A stretch of DNA of 14,760 bases from Alphaproteobacteria bacterium (GTDB lineage Bacteria; Pseudomonadota; Alphaproteobacteria; UBA3830). Under the pieces are notes generated by a model, which did no database searches, had not been told where the DNA came from, and saw only the letters and a program-made list of their open reading frames with translations. Below are positions 1-7,138 of the stretch, one piece after another; position 1 is the first letter of the stretch; the number at the start of each line of letters is the position of its first letter. Both the position numbers and the translations under genes were made by a program. Location: assembly GCA_025998735.1 (NCBI GenBank), contig BNWJ01000024.1, positions 1 through 14,760 of the forward strand, written 5' to 3'.

Positions 1-188
1 GGATTATCGCCGGAATTGTTAACATGAAAAATGGATTTGGACTTGCATGAGAAATAAAATAATGTTACACTGACCTCATCAAAATTCATTACTGGATCTG
101 CGTTTGGGTTATGCAACAGGTCTAATATCTTGCAGATTACCATAAAATGACGCAATCTAAAAACGAGTTCACTATACAATCGCTGGGT
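1..188. other. Non-coding stretch downstream of bioD
   Basis: I see no credible gene on either strand here. It lies beyond the 3' end of the minus-strand bioD gene. The one notable motif is at 106-124, which on the minus strand reads TAGACCTGTTGCATAACCC; a similar string, TAGGACTCTTGCATAAT, lies on the plus strand at 3664-3680. Sequences of this form can be insertion-sequence ends, but no transposase is visible, so that reading is weak. Confidence 0.4.
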
Positions 189-203
189 CCAGCGTCACGC
201 TGG
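189..203. repeat. Palindromic hairpin overlapping the bioD stop codon
   Basis: CCAGCG-TCA-CGCTGG is a perfect 6-base-pair stem with a 3-base loop. It is identical to the hairpin inside mreC (7476-7490) and differs by one compensated base pair from that at the end of comEC (8931-8945). On the minus strand the loop is TGA, and this is the stop codon of bioD (195-197). The final bioD residues therefore come from the repeat arm. The longer flank shared by the other copies is not clearly present, so this is a core-only copy. Confidence 0.75.
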
Positions 204-836
204 TGACTCTAACATGCATTTTAAGGTAAGCGGAAACGTAGCGCTGCGCAATGTTTCCGTCTCGATTTTTTCTAGTTTGTGAAGTCCTGCCAGAATTCGG
301 ACATTTGCAAATTTTTCAATGGCCCGGATGTTGTCTGGATTTGTTTCTCCATTTACAATTACTCCGAATAGCGGAATGTTTCTTCCGCGAAGAGCTTCCA
401 CACTGAGACAGGTGTGGTTAATGGTTCCCAGTCCACTTCTCGCTACTAGAATTACCGGCAATTTAGTGCTCTCGATAAAATCGATATAAAACATGTCATC
501 GGTTAAAGGAACGTACAGTCCTCCGGCGGCTTCAATAAGCAGATTCTTTTCCTGAGGAATGATTATCTTCGACGGATCAAGCTCCGTATTTTCTCGAGCA
601 GCAGCCATGTGCGGAGAAAGCGGATCTCTAAATACATATGATTCGGGATGAATTTTTGTATTCGTAAGATTTTTGACATAGGAAGAATCAGAATTTATGC
701 TGACTCCAGTAGATTCATCGACAAAACAACCGGTTTGCACTGGCTTCCAGTAGCTGCAGGTGGTGTGTAGACATATCCAGGCGGAAACAGTTGTTTTTCC
801 AACGTCTGTGTCTGTTCCAACTATCCAAAATTGCAT
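195..836 (-). CDS. bioD: Dethiobiotin synthetase (BioD)
   Basis: This is the ATP-dependent carboxylase that closes the ureido ring of 7,8-diaminopelargonate to make dethiobiotin, the penultimate step of biotin synthesis in the cytoplasm. The 213 residues are close to the usual family length. The N-terminus carries the P-loop GTDTDVGKT (residues 7-15), followed by KPVQTG (31-36) with the substrate-site lysine, PLSPHMAAARE (72-82), the acidic EAAGG motif (102-106) and SGLGTINH (134-141), all typical of BioD. The start is supported by AAGGGA about 6 bases upstream of the ATG. No other biotin gene is in the window, so whether bioF, bioA or bioB adjoin to the left cannot be seen. The last residues (SPA) and the stop fall in the palindromic hairpin at 189-203, so the original C-terminus may have been altered by that repeat. 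Confidence 0.95.
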   Translation of the reverse strand: MQFWIVGTDTDVGKTTVSAWICLHTTCSYWKPVQTGCFVDESTGVSINSDSSYVKNLTNTKIHPESYVFRDPLSPHMAAARENTELDPSKIIIPQEKNLLIEAAGGLYVPLTDDMFYIDFIESTKLPVILVARSGLGTINHTCLSVEALRGRNIPLFGVIVNGETNPDNIRAIEKFANVRILAGLHKLEKIETETLRSATFPLTLKCMLESPA

Positions 837-1141
837 TTCTATTCCCTTCGACTACTCCAAGAAAATCATAATCGGATCAACTGTTGGCAAAATGAAGGCT
901 GTTTTGCGTTAGTCAGGAAAGACTACTTGATATCCACCCAAAAGTCCATCCACAAAAAAATCATCAAAACTCCAGGACTGCCTCATTGTGCGTCCAGCAG
1001 CTTCTCTGGACACACAGGAAATGGCCATGTTTATCAGAGGGCTTTTTTCAGGAAAAAAACCCCAATGACGATGTCATTGGACCTTTCTGTTGTCCAAAAG
1101 CAACACAATCTCCAAATATTAAAAAAAATGCAAGCGAAGGG
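837..1141. other. Gene-poor gap with hairpins between bioD and the secreted-protein gene
   Basis: No convincing gene lies here. Features seen are an inverted repeat GTCCAG/CTGGAC at 992-1011 with an 8-base loop, and a copy of the dispersed repeat tail at 1062-1106. On the minus strand about 54 codons stay open from roughly 1070 down to a TAA near 910 (containing FDDFFVDGLLGG). It matches no family I recognise, and its upstream end is inside the repeat. It could be a degraded gene once upstream of bioD, or chance. Confidence 0.4.
1062..1106. repeat. Partial copy A of the dispersed palindromic element (tail end)
   Basis: CCAATGAC-GAT-GTCATTGG (1062-1080) is a perfect 8-base-pair stem with a 3-base loop. 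From 1073 it continues into a tail matching the copy at the 3' end of rodA (3794-3827) at 26 of 34 aligned positions, beginning GTCATTGGAC in both. On the minus strand the tail reads DNRKVQ followed by TGA, parallel to the real RodA ending ANRKVQ-stop. The GCGAAGC/GTAAAC half of the element is missing here. Confidence 0.6.
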
Positions 1142-1170
1142 TTGCTAATTAATCACTTTTAGTGTATATA
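1142..1170 (+). promoter_or_regulatory. Predicted sigma70-type promoter for the HExxH secreted protein gene
   Basis: TTGCTA (1142-1147), a 17-base spacer and TATATA (1165-1170) make a good housekeeping-type promoter, followed by an AT-rich start region. Transcription would begin near 1177, just ahead of the AGGA ribosome-binding site (1184-1187) of the gene at 1197. Assigned by motif only. Confidence 0.5.
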
Positions 1171-1196
1171 AAATATATACGACAGGATGAGAAAAA

Positions 1197-2843
1197 ATGA
1201 AAAAATTTTTAGCTTTGTTTTTGTTTACACCTTGGCTACATGCAGCAATGGAAGAGGCTCCAGGATATATTGATCCGGCCGTAAAAAAAGTTGTATTCGG
1301 AGTTGAAGCAAATGTAAGATCTGTACATTTAGAAAAAATCAGCGCTGAATCTTCTGCAGCAGCGGGTGAAGTTTTAACGAGATTGCAAAAGTATAAAGTG
1401 ATAAGTGCTCCAAAAGAATTCAATGGCCATGATCACGCAATTGCTGTATTAGAATGTATCCGTACTATGTTCTCAAAGAAAAGTTCGGACACGAATTTCA
1501 GTCGTATGAAAGATAAGTACAAGATATTGGCCGATAAGACCAATTATTTTCTAGACTGCATCGAACCAGCTCTTTTAAATGCAAGTGGCTTGATTGACTA
1601 TGTTTACGAGGGATATGTGCCAACGTTTTGCCGATTGCCAATGATTAAAGATATTATAGATTTTTTGGGAGGTCCTCAGACTGTCACAGACAGATTGAAA
1701 AACGGCATTGATCAGGCAGAATATTTTATACAAACACCAGATGATGAAAAATTTGAAAGTGATCTGGAGAATTTGCTCTCGGAAATATCTAGAGACCGTG
1801 ATTATGGGAAGATCATCCTGGACGCTTTCATTACACTGGCAAACAAGCGCAAATATACAGTCGTATTTACGAAAAGCAATACGATAAGTTATGCATTCCA
1901 TGATGAAAAAAATAAGATCATTAATATATTTGTTTCTCAGAAAGATTGTCCTGAACAACCGTTGGGGTTGGATGGTGCTCTCATAACTCTTGATAAAAGT
2001 AGTATTTTACTGCATGAATTGGGCCATGGAATCTTGTATTTGTTAGGCTGTTCGATGGATAAATTTATGACGCCACTTACTGCAATAAGAGATAGCCATC
2101 CCTTGCTGAAAGTCATTGTTCCACCAGAGGAAGTTGATGTATCCGCTAAGTTATTGGAGCATATAACTCTGGGGCTAATTGTTGCCACCATTAGAGACAA
2201 CCTGGACGACGACATTGGTTTTGGCAACATCGTAGATGACGTAAGAGCTTATCTTATTGATGGAAGTTCTGGCGGTAGCGAAAAAGACAAGATTATAAAT
2301 GCAATTTGGAACCCTCTTAAAGAGAATCTGATGTTTTATATATCTGTGCAAGATAGGTGTATCGCTGATCTCGATACTGTAAAAAAGCTAGCAGCTGAAA
2401 ACGGTCATAACTTTTTCCACGGACTGGCCTATATAGCATGTTGCACACAGTGGAGTTCCATAGGAGAGGTATTTCAGGTGCTGGGAGTAATGCCATATGG
2501 TACAAACTCCGTTTTGGAAAACATGTCATTCTGTGATCATGCAAGAATGGGCAGAACTAAGTACAGCAGTCGTAATATATGCTACGATCCTGCTATGTGG
2601 TCGACAGTTTCGAAGGATCTTCTACCAAGTTTTAAGGTTTATGATGTAGTAAATAAAGTGATTCGTACTGAAGTAGGTAAAGTGATTCTTGCTGAACGAC
2701 AGAACGCACAAAAAGATGCTGAAATTGCAGCAATGCGCTCTGAACTAGCGGATATGCAGACAGCATTAGAAAGAGCAGAAGCAGAAGGCGAAAAGATGGA
2801 TGCTGTTATTAAAGATCTTCAAGCATCGCTCGCAGCATTGTAG
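1197..2843 (+). CDS. Secreted protein with HExxH zinc-metallopeptidase motif and C-terminal coiled coil
   Basis: I do not recognise the family of this 548-residue protein. Residues 1-16 form a signal peptide (MKKF, a hydrophobic run, then LHA), with cleavage likely near residue 17, so it should leave the cytoplasm. A central HELGH (residues 273-277), set in SSILLHELGHGILYLLG, is the classic HExxH zinc-binding helix, with H273 and H277 as ligands and E274 as catalytic base. A third ligand cannot be assigned from sequence alone; acidic residues at 338-348 or the NGHNFFHG region (402-409) are possible. The spacing resembles secreted effector-type metallopeptidases, but that is inference. The last 60 or so residues (about 490-548) are rich in A, E, K and L with heptad-like spacing and probably form a coiled coil for oligomerisation or partner binding. 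The start is supported by AGGA 9 bases upstream and a strong promoter. It appears to be a single-gene unit flanked by repeats and a pseudogene, an accessory setting that fits a host-interaction role. Confidence 0.8.
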   Translation: MKKFLALFLFTPWLHAAMEEAPGYIDPAVKKVVFGVEANVRSVHLEKISAESSAAAGEVLTRLQKYKVISAPKEFNGHDHAIAVLECIRTMFSKKSSDTNFSRMKDKYKILADKTNYFLDCIEPALLNASGLIDYVYEGYVPTFCRLPMIKDIIDFLGGPQTVTDRLKNGIDQAEYFIQTPDDEKFESDLENLLSEISRDRDYGKIILDAFITLANKRKYTVVFTKSNTISYAFHDEKNKIINIFVSQKDCPEQPLGLDGALITLDKSSILLHELGHGILYLLGCSMDKFMTPLTAIRDSHPLLKVIVPPEEVDVSAKLLEHITLGLIVATIRDNLDDDIGFGNIVDDVRAYLIDGSSGGSEKDKIINAIWNPLKENLMFYISVQDRCIADLDTVKKLAAENGHNFFHGLAYIACCTQWSSIGEVFQVLGVMPYGTNSVLENMSFCDHARMGRTKYSSRNICYDPAMWSTVSKDLLPSFKVYDVVNKVIRTEVGKVILAERQNAQKDAEIAAMRSELADMQTALERAEAEGEKMDAVIKDLQASLAAL

Positions 2844-2984
2844 AAAAATTGAAACTTCCAAGGATTGCGCCCACATATCAAGCGGAGGTGACGCATTGGC
2901 GTCAGTTCGGCTTGCGTTAAATTTTGAGCAAAAACGTCATGCGTGATTGCTTGACAAAATTAGCGAGTATGCTATCACGTAACA
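2844..2984. other. Intergenic region with a hairpin downstream of the secreted-protein gene
   Basis: No gene is visible. TGACGC-ATTG-GCGTCA (2889-2904) forms a perfect 6-base-pair stem with a 4-base loop about 45 bases past the stop codon. No T run follows, so it is not a canonical intrinsic terminator, though it could stabilise the transcript 3' end or be another small palindromic repeat. Confidence 0.45.
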
Positions 2985-3061
2985 GTTCAACTGGTAGCGA
3001 AGCAGAAAACAGGCCCAACGTCACGACGGCCATCGGCCCCCTCTTTTTGCCAAAAGTAACA
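2985..3061. repeat. Copy B of the dispersed palindromic element (intergenic)
   Basis: GTTCAACTGGTAGCGAAGCA, then GAAAAC, then CCAACGTCACG matches the copies at 3755 and 8905 in order and spacing. The right arm of the hairpin is degraded (ACGG instead of TTGG), and the tail continues to TTGCCAAAAGTAAC as in copies A and C. It lies between genes, about 90 bases from the end of the broken small-protein gene, and shows what an untranslated, decayed copy looks like. Confidence 0.75.
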
Positions 3062-3149
3062 TAGGCACTGGTATTGAATAACCCCTTCCATACTGTCGAA
3101 GCGCCACATTACAATGCCAAAATCGCCGTTAATGAAGCTCGACAGTTAT
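3062..3149. other. Short gap between repeat B and the small-protein pseudogene
   Basis: I see no gene. On the minus strand a run of about 50 open codons crosses this gap and repeat B, starting just past the pseudogene, but it has no start codon with a ribosome-binding site and no recognisable product. Confidence 0.3.
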
Positions 3150-3557
3150 TTACTGCACTCCATACCGCCTTAAAATCGCGGCAGTCACAGGATGGTTAAG
3201 CTGATTAGCCTTTGCTAACGCAGCATTGCGCACTCCCATAGGAATTCCAAAGAATTCTATAATAAATTCAATAGCTTACCCGCGTGTATCAACTGCGGCA
3301 TAAAGAAGATGCTTCGCTATAACAGCGGTGACCTTATGTCGTTTGAGTTCCACGGCTCTCACACTCGCTTTATGGAGCACATCAAAAGACTGTGGATTAT
3401 TTTTCAAATATTTATCAATAGCGTGGGCGCGGTGATCTTGGGGATGATTAACCATATACATCAGCTGTGGACCAGGCCTCATAGCACGAACTGCATTTCC
3501 ACACGAAAACGCAAATGCCATGCTAGACACTATTGCACATAAAACTTTGTTATTCAT
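3150..3557 (-). pseudogene. Small secreted helical-repeat protein, interrupted by an in-frame TAA
   Basis: The ATG at 3555-3557 is preceded by AAAGGA at good spacing and begins a clear signal peptide (MNNKVLCAIVSSMAFAF, then CGNAVRA). A further ATG at 3575 would sit upstream of that ribosome-binding site. The frame runs 93 residues to TAA at 3276-3278 and then, without a shift, continues for 41 sense codons to a second TAA at 3150-3152. The two halves carry matching helical units: ASVRAVELKRHKVTAVIAKH before the stop and AALAKANQLNHPVTAAILRR after it, with A, L, H and VTAxI at corresponding places, somewhat like ankyrin-type helix pairs. This shows that one protein of about 135 residues was interrupted by a nonsense change. 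The truncated 93-residue product may still be made and exported. Function unknown; a small secreted repeat protein near another secreted protein suggests host interaction, which is inference. Confidence 0.6.
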
Positions 3558-3597
3558 GCTTTTTCCTTTTCTCAATTAAAACATATGACACACACTG

Positions 3598-3626
3598 TGT
3601 ATAACGCATCCCAACTAAAAAGGCAA
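3598..3626 (-). promoter_or_regulatory. Predicted promoter of the small secreted-protein (pseudo)gene
   Basis: Read on the minus strand, TTGCCT (3621-3626), a 17-base spacer and TATACA (3598-3603) give a good sigma70-like match about 40 bases upstream of the ATG at 3557. The -10 box overlaps a small palindrome, ACACA-C-TGTGT (3590-3600), which could be an operator. Motif-based only. Confidence 0.45.
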
Positions 3627-3663
3627 GTGTTTTTATCAAGAGGAATCTATTTTTGTGAACACT

Positions 3664-3680
3664 TAGGACTCTTGCATAAT
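3664..3680. other. Possible insertion-sequence end remnant
   Basis: TAGGACTCTTGCATAAT resembles the minus-strand string TAGACCTGTTGCATAACCC at 106-124, sharing TTGCATAA and most of the preceding bases in opposite orientation. Such strings are typical of transposon inverted ends, but no transposase lies nearby, so this may be a scar or chance. Confidence 0.2.
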
Positions 3681-3754
3681 AGACTACATGGGGAAGGGTT
3701 TTTCTGATCAACGCAACATGGACCGCTTATTTTGAAGACACATCTCGCATACCA

Positions 3755-3827
3755 TTCAACTGGTAGTGAAAGCAGAAAACGGATCCAGCGCTGGTCATTG
3801 GACTTTTCTATTGGCCAAAGATGACAT
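3755..3827. repeat. Copy C of the dispersed palindromic element, forming the 3' end of rodA
   Basis: TTCAACTGGTAGTGAAAGCA, GAAAACGGATCCAGCG and CTGG match copies B and D in order. The hairpin loop and part of one arm have been lost, leaving the compact palindrome CCAGCGCTGG (3786-3795). The tail from 3794 matches copy A. On the minus strand the tail codes for the last RodA residues (LANRKVQ) and the TGA stop. In the same phase past the stop the frame reads PALDPFSAFTTS, parallel to LDPFTAS at the end of ComEC. Confidence 0.75.
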
Positions 3828-4898
3828 GATCAATCCGCAGCTGATCATGAATGTAATCATGGAACTTCCTCCGTATGATAGTAGAGGCAGCGGGATTCCG
3901 ACGACCGGAAGTACTCCCATGACCATGGCAATGTTGATGAATACGTGTGAAAACAGCAGCAGTCCCAGTCCGTAGCACAAAAATTTAGCAAATACAGTTT
4001 TGGTTTCGGATCCGCACCAGAAAAAATACAGAATTAGTCCTAGAAATAACAAAATAATGAAAGTAGATCCGGCAAATCCGAATTCTTCGGCAATGGTGGT
4101 GAAGATAAAATCCGTATTTTTTTCCGGGAGAAAATTCAATTTGCTCTGACTGCCCTGCAGAAATCCTTTTCCCAAAATATGTCCGGATCCAATGGCTATT
4201 TTGGACTGCAGCACGTGGTAGCCGGTTCCCAGGGGGTCTCTGTCCGGATCCATAAACGTGAGGATCCTATTTCTTTGATAATCGCGAAGAAAATGCCAGC
4301 CAAACGGACATAATAAAAGTCCGGAAACTATGCCAAGCATAAACGTTTTTATGGGAAATCCGGATAGAAAGATCATTCCACATCCAACAATGAACATAAC
4401 ACCAGCCGTTCCAAGATCCGGCTGCTTTAGTACCAAAATAGTTGGAAATAACGTCAGAGCAATGGGGAGAGCATGATTTTTCAATGATTGCGCATCTGCC
4501 AGAGACAACGTGGAATAATACCTTGATAGCGCCAAAATCAGCGATAATTTCATTAATTCCGACGGCTGAAAGATGAAAAAATACAGATCGATCCACCTCT
4601 GCGCTCCTAATCTTATGGTTCCGAGAAGTTCGACGACCACGAGAGCAAAAAATGTAACTGCATAAAAGACATAGGCAAAGTGGTTCCATATTCTGAAATC
4701 GCACAGATATATGAAACACATCACCGCAATTCCTCCGACAATTCTAACGATGTGTTTCTGAACAGATGCGGAAAATTCACCATTAAATGAGCTGAATTGT
4801 CCCAGTATGCTGACAATAAGTATCAGAAACATGATCAAAAACAAAATTTTGAATTCATCTAGAAACAAAAATCTCTTTTTGATTTTATCTATTTCCAT
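3795..4898 (-). CDS. rodA: Rod-shape peptidoglycan glycosyltransferase RodA (SEDS family)
   Basis: RodA is the SEDS-family polymerase that builds glycan strands from lipid II in the inner membrane, working with the transpeptidase PBP2 in the elongasome. The 367-residue length is normal. It has about ten hydrophobic segments and the family signatures RWIDLYFFIFQPSELMK (101-117), LPEKNTDFIFTTIAEEFGF (257-275), which includes the essential aspartate (D263), and PLPLLSYGGSS (336-346). The ATG has GGAAG about 5 bases upstream and overlaps the 3' end of mrdA by 14 bases, indicating translational coupling. It is the last gene of the minus-strand mre run. The final seven or so codons and the stop coincide with palindromic repeat copy C, so the natural C-terminus may have been replaced by repeat sequence; this end lies after the last helix and should tolerate change. 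Confidence 0.95.
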   Translation of the reverse strand: MEIDKIKKRFLFLDEFKILFLIMFLILIVSILGQFSSFNGEFSASVQKHIVRIVGGIAVMCFIYLCDFRIWNHFAYVFYAVTFFALVVVELLGTIRLGAQRWIDLYFFIFQPSELMKLSLILALSRYYSTLSLADAQSLKNHALPIALTLFPTILVLKQPDLGTAGVMFIVGCGMIFLSGFPIKTFMLGIVSGLLLCPFGWHFLRDYQRNRILTFMDPDRDPLGTGYHVLQSKIAIGSGHILGKGFLQGSQSKLNFLPEKNTDFIFTTIAEEFGFAGSTFIILLFLGLILYFFWCGSETKTVFAKFLCYGLGLLLFSHVFINIAMVMGVLPVVGIPLPLLSYGGSSMITFMISCGLIMSSLANRKVQ

Positions 4899-6669
4899 TT
4901 TCTTCCGTCAGTATTAATTTATCGAATATCTTGCGTGCGATTGGAGCCGCAACGCTGGATCCGCCTCCACCATGTTCTATCAAAACCGCCACAACATATC
5001 TAGGATTTTTATTTTTCTGTGGAGCAACTCCCAAAAAAAAAGCGTGATCTCTTAGATGCCATTGAAAATTTTTCTGACTCACTCCGGCTTCGTTGCTTTT
5101 TATCTTTCGAACCTGTGATGAGCCGGTTTTTCCGGAAATTTCATAGTCGGCTTTGCAGGATCTGACCGCTGTTCCGCTCCAGAAATTGCACACCTGATGA
5201 AGCGCATCCTTAATGACAGAGGCATGCTTATTATCAATGGGATTGGTTTCTTTTCCTGATAATCCTTCATTTTTCGGACTTTTTATTATGGTTGGAGCAA
5301 AATCGTAATTGTTGGTGTACAATTTTCCAAACATCGTTGCTGTTTGCATTAGAGTGACCAACAAAGCGCCTTGTCCTATGCTCGTAATCAGGGTCTCGTA
5401 CGGTTTCCATGATCTTCCATACTTCAGCAGTTTCCATTTTTTACACGGAAGCAATCCGGAACTTTCGTTGGGAAGCTCTATGCCGGTCTGTTTTCCAAGA
5501 CCAAATTTTTCTGCATACTCTGCAATTTTATCTATGCCCAATTTTTTGGATGTTTCGAAGAAAAAGCAATCGCATGACATCCGAATGGCGTCACACACGT
5601 TTACTCTGCCGTGTCCATATCTGTTCCAGCAGTGGAAAGTAGCATCATCCAGAGTAACTCCTCCAGAGCAAAACACCGTATCTTTGGGAGTAATAACACC
5701 TTCGCTTAGAGCCGCAAATGCTACGACAAGTTTAAATACGGATCCTGGAGGATAAGTTCCGGTAATTGCTCTATTCATCAGCGGAGTGAGCGGATCTTTA
5801 ATCATTTCGTTCCACTGGGTTCGATTGATTTTGGAGGAAATTAGATTTGTGTCGAATCCAGGAACTGAAACCATCGCCACAACGCTTCCATCGGTGAGAT
5901 CAAGCACAACGCAGGAACCGGCTTTTTCCGCAGAGATCAAATCAAAAACGTACTTTTGGATTTCTGAATTTATGGTAAGTGTAACATCTTTTCCACTTAT
6001 GGGATCAACAGAATCAATAATACGCATTTTTCTGCCGGCAGCATTGATTTCCGTTTTTACATTCCCAAGTTCTCCGATTAGTTCTGCGTTCATGGATGCC
6101 TCAATTCCTGTTTTTCCATTTAGAATTTGCAGACTATTTTCGCTTTTGGAGGTGTATCCAACCACATGACTGAGCTCAAATGGCAAGCTGTATTCCCGCA
6201 CATATACATTATCTATGGACACATGATTCAATTTATAGAAGATGAGCGATAATTTTGCATATTCGTCCCAGGACAGCCCATCCCTTATGGTTATGGGAGA
6301 ATATCGCGGTACTTTTTTTCTCATCTCCAAGAGATCGTTTTTCTCTTCTTCGGACAGATCGATGCATGTCTCCAGTAGTTCTATGTTTTTCAGAAAGATA
6401 TTTTCCGCACAGGATTCTATTGTAAGTTTGTATTTATACTTATTGCTGGCGATTAATTTTCCATCTGCCGTAAATATGCGCCCTCTTTTCGGTAACGACG
6501 GAGATAATCTTACTCTGTTTTTTTCCGAGAGCATCGCATATTTATTATGGCAATCCACCTGCAGGTAATAGAGCTCATATATCAGCAATCCCATCAGAAA
6601 CAGCATCGCCGAAAAGACAATTATTATGCGCCGTTGAATTTCTTTTTTGGAGTCGTCATTACGAAGCAT
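4885..6669 (-). CDS. mrdA: Penicillin-binding protein 2 (elongation-specific transpeptidase)
   Basis: PBP2 is the class B transpeptidase that cross-links peptidoglycan during side-wall growth, anchored in the inner membrane with its catalytic domain in the periplasm. I chose the ATG at 6667-6669 (MLRNDDSKKE, 594 residues) because TAGAGA lies just upstream; an in-frame ATG at 6702 would add 11 residues and overlap mreD more. Numbered from 6669: a membrane anchor lies at about 15-34, then a dimerisation domain with RGRIFTADG (62-70), then the transpeptidase domain with SVFK (310-313, catalytic serine S310), SCD (365-367) and KTG (514-516). Length and motif order are those of MrdA rather than FtsI. 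The gene overlaps mreD upstream by 11 bases and rodA downstream by 14 bases, so the module is co-translated. No coding anomaly was seen. Confidence 0.95.
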   Translation of the reverse strand: MLRNDDSKKEIQRRIIIVFSAMLFLMGLLIYELYYLQVDCHNKYAMLSEKNRVRLSPSLPKRGRIFTADGKLIASNKYKYKLTIESCAENIFLKNIELLETCIDLSEEEKNDLLEMRKKVPRYSPITIRDGLSWDEYAKLSLIFYKLNHVSIDNVYVREYSLPFELSHVVGYTSKSENSLQILNGKTGIEASMNAELIGELGNVKTEINAAGRKMRIIDSVDPISGKDVTLTINSEIQKYVFDLISAEKAGSCVVLDLTDGSVVAMVSVPGFDTNLISSKINRTQWNEMIKDPLTPLMNRAITGTYPPGSVFKLVVAFAALSEGVITPKDTVFCSGGVTLDDATFHCWNRYGHGRVNVCDAIRMSCDCFFFETSKKLGIDKIAEYAEKFGLGKQTGIELPNESSGLLPCKKWKLLKYGRSWKPYETLITSIGQGALLVTLMQTATMFGKLYTNNYDFAPTIIKSPKNEGLSGKETNPIDNKHASVIKDALHQVCNFWSGTAVRSCKADYEISGKTGSSQVRKIKSNEAGVSQKNFQWHLRDHAFFLGVAPQKNKNPRYVVAVLIEHGGGGSSVAAPIARKIFDKLILTEENGNR

Positions 6670-7138
6670 ATATATCTCTAATTTTTCTGATAACAAATGC
6701 AATTAGGAGACATCCAGCGCATTGTAACGTTACTATAATTAATCTCATAAAATGATAACGGATATTGAAGCTACCGCTAAGCATTGGAGTCAACGCAAAA
6801 CATATCAATTCAGATGTGCAAAATATGAAACACAGATAGCAACCTCCGAAAAAAATTCTTGAATTCAGCAGAACCAAACGAAATCTGGCGACAAATAAAT
6901 ATGCCGAAAGATATTGCAAGAACAGCACTCCAATAAATTGATTGGCGTATATATCCAGCAACACAGATGTAACAAATATCGTTTTCACGGTAACAATATT
7001 CGGATGCGATAAAGCTCCAATAAAAATAAAGCAGAAGAAAAGGCCAATGGAAAAATCCAACGAAACAAATGAAAAAATCGTAAAACCCAGCGCAACTGCG
7101 ATTGCTCTTTTTAATTCTATGGATACATTGTATTTCAT
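6659..7138 (-). CDS. mreD: Rod shape-determining protein MreD
   Basis: MreD is a small integral membrane protein of the elongasome that partners MreC. The 159-residue product has about five hydrophobic segments separated by short charged loops, the expected size and topology, but MreD sequences diverge widely and the call leans on position. It begins with ATG overlapping the mreC stop in ATGA (7135-7138) and ends inside the start of mrdA, exactly the usual mreC-mreD-mrdA order. There is no strong ribosome-binding site, so translation probably depends on termination of mreC. Confidence 0.88.
   Translation of the reverse strand: MKYNVSIELKRAIAVALGFTIFSFVSLDFSIGLFFCFIFIGALSHPNIVTVKTIFVTSVLLDIYANQFIGVLFLQYLSAYLFVARFRLVLLNSRIFFGGCYLCFIFCTSELICFALTPMLSGSFNIRYHFMRLIIVTLQCAGCLLIAFVIRKIRDIYAS

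Noticed and set aside
831..1148. Open frame of 105 codons on the plus strand between bioD and the secreted-protein gene
   Set aside because: It overlaps the start of bioD, has no ribosome-binding site, and its last third is the translated repeat tail. It matches no known protein.
3276..3278. Possible stop-codon reassignment (TAA read as an amino acid)
   Set aside because: All intact genes in the window end normally, several at TAA or TAG. A single nonsense change in a dispensable gene is the simpler explanation.
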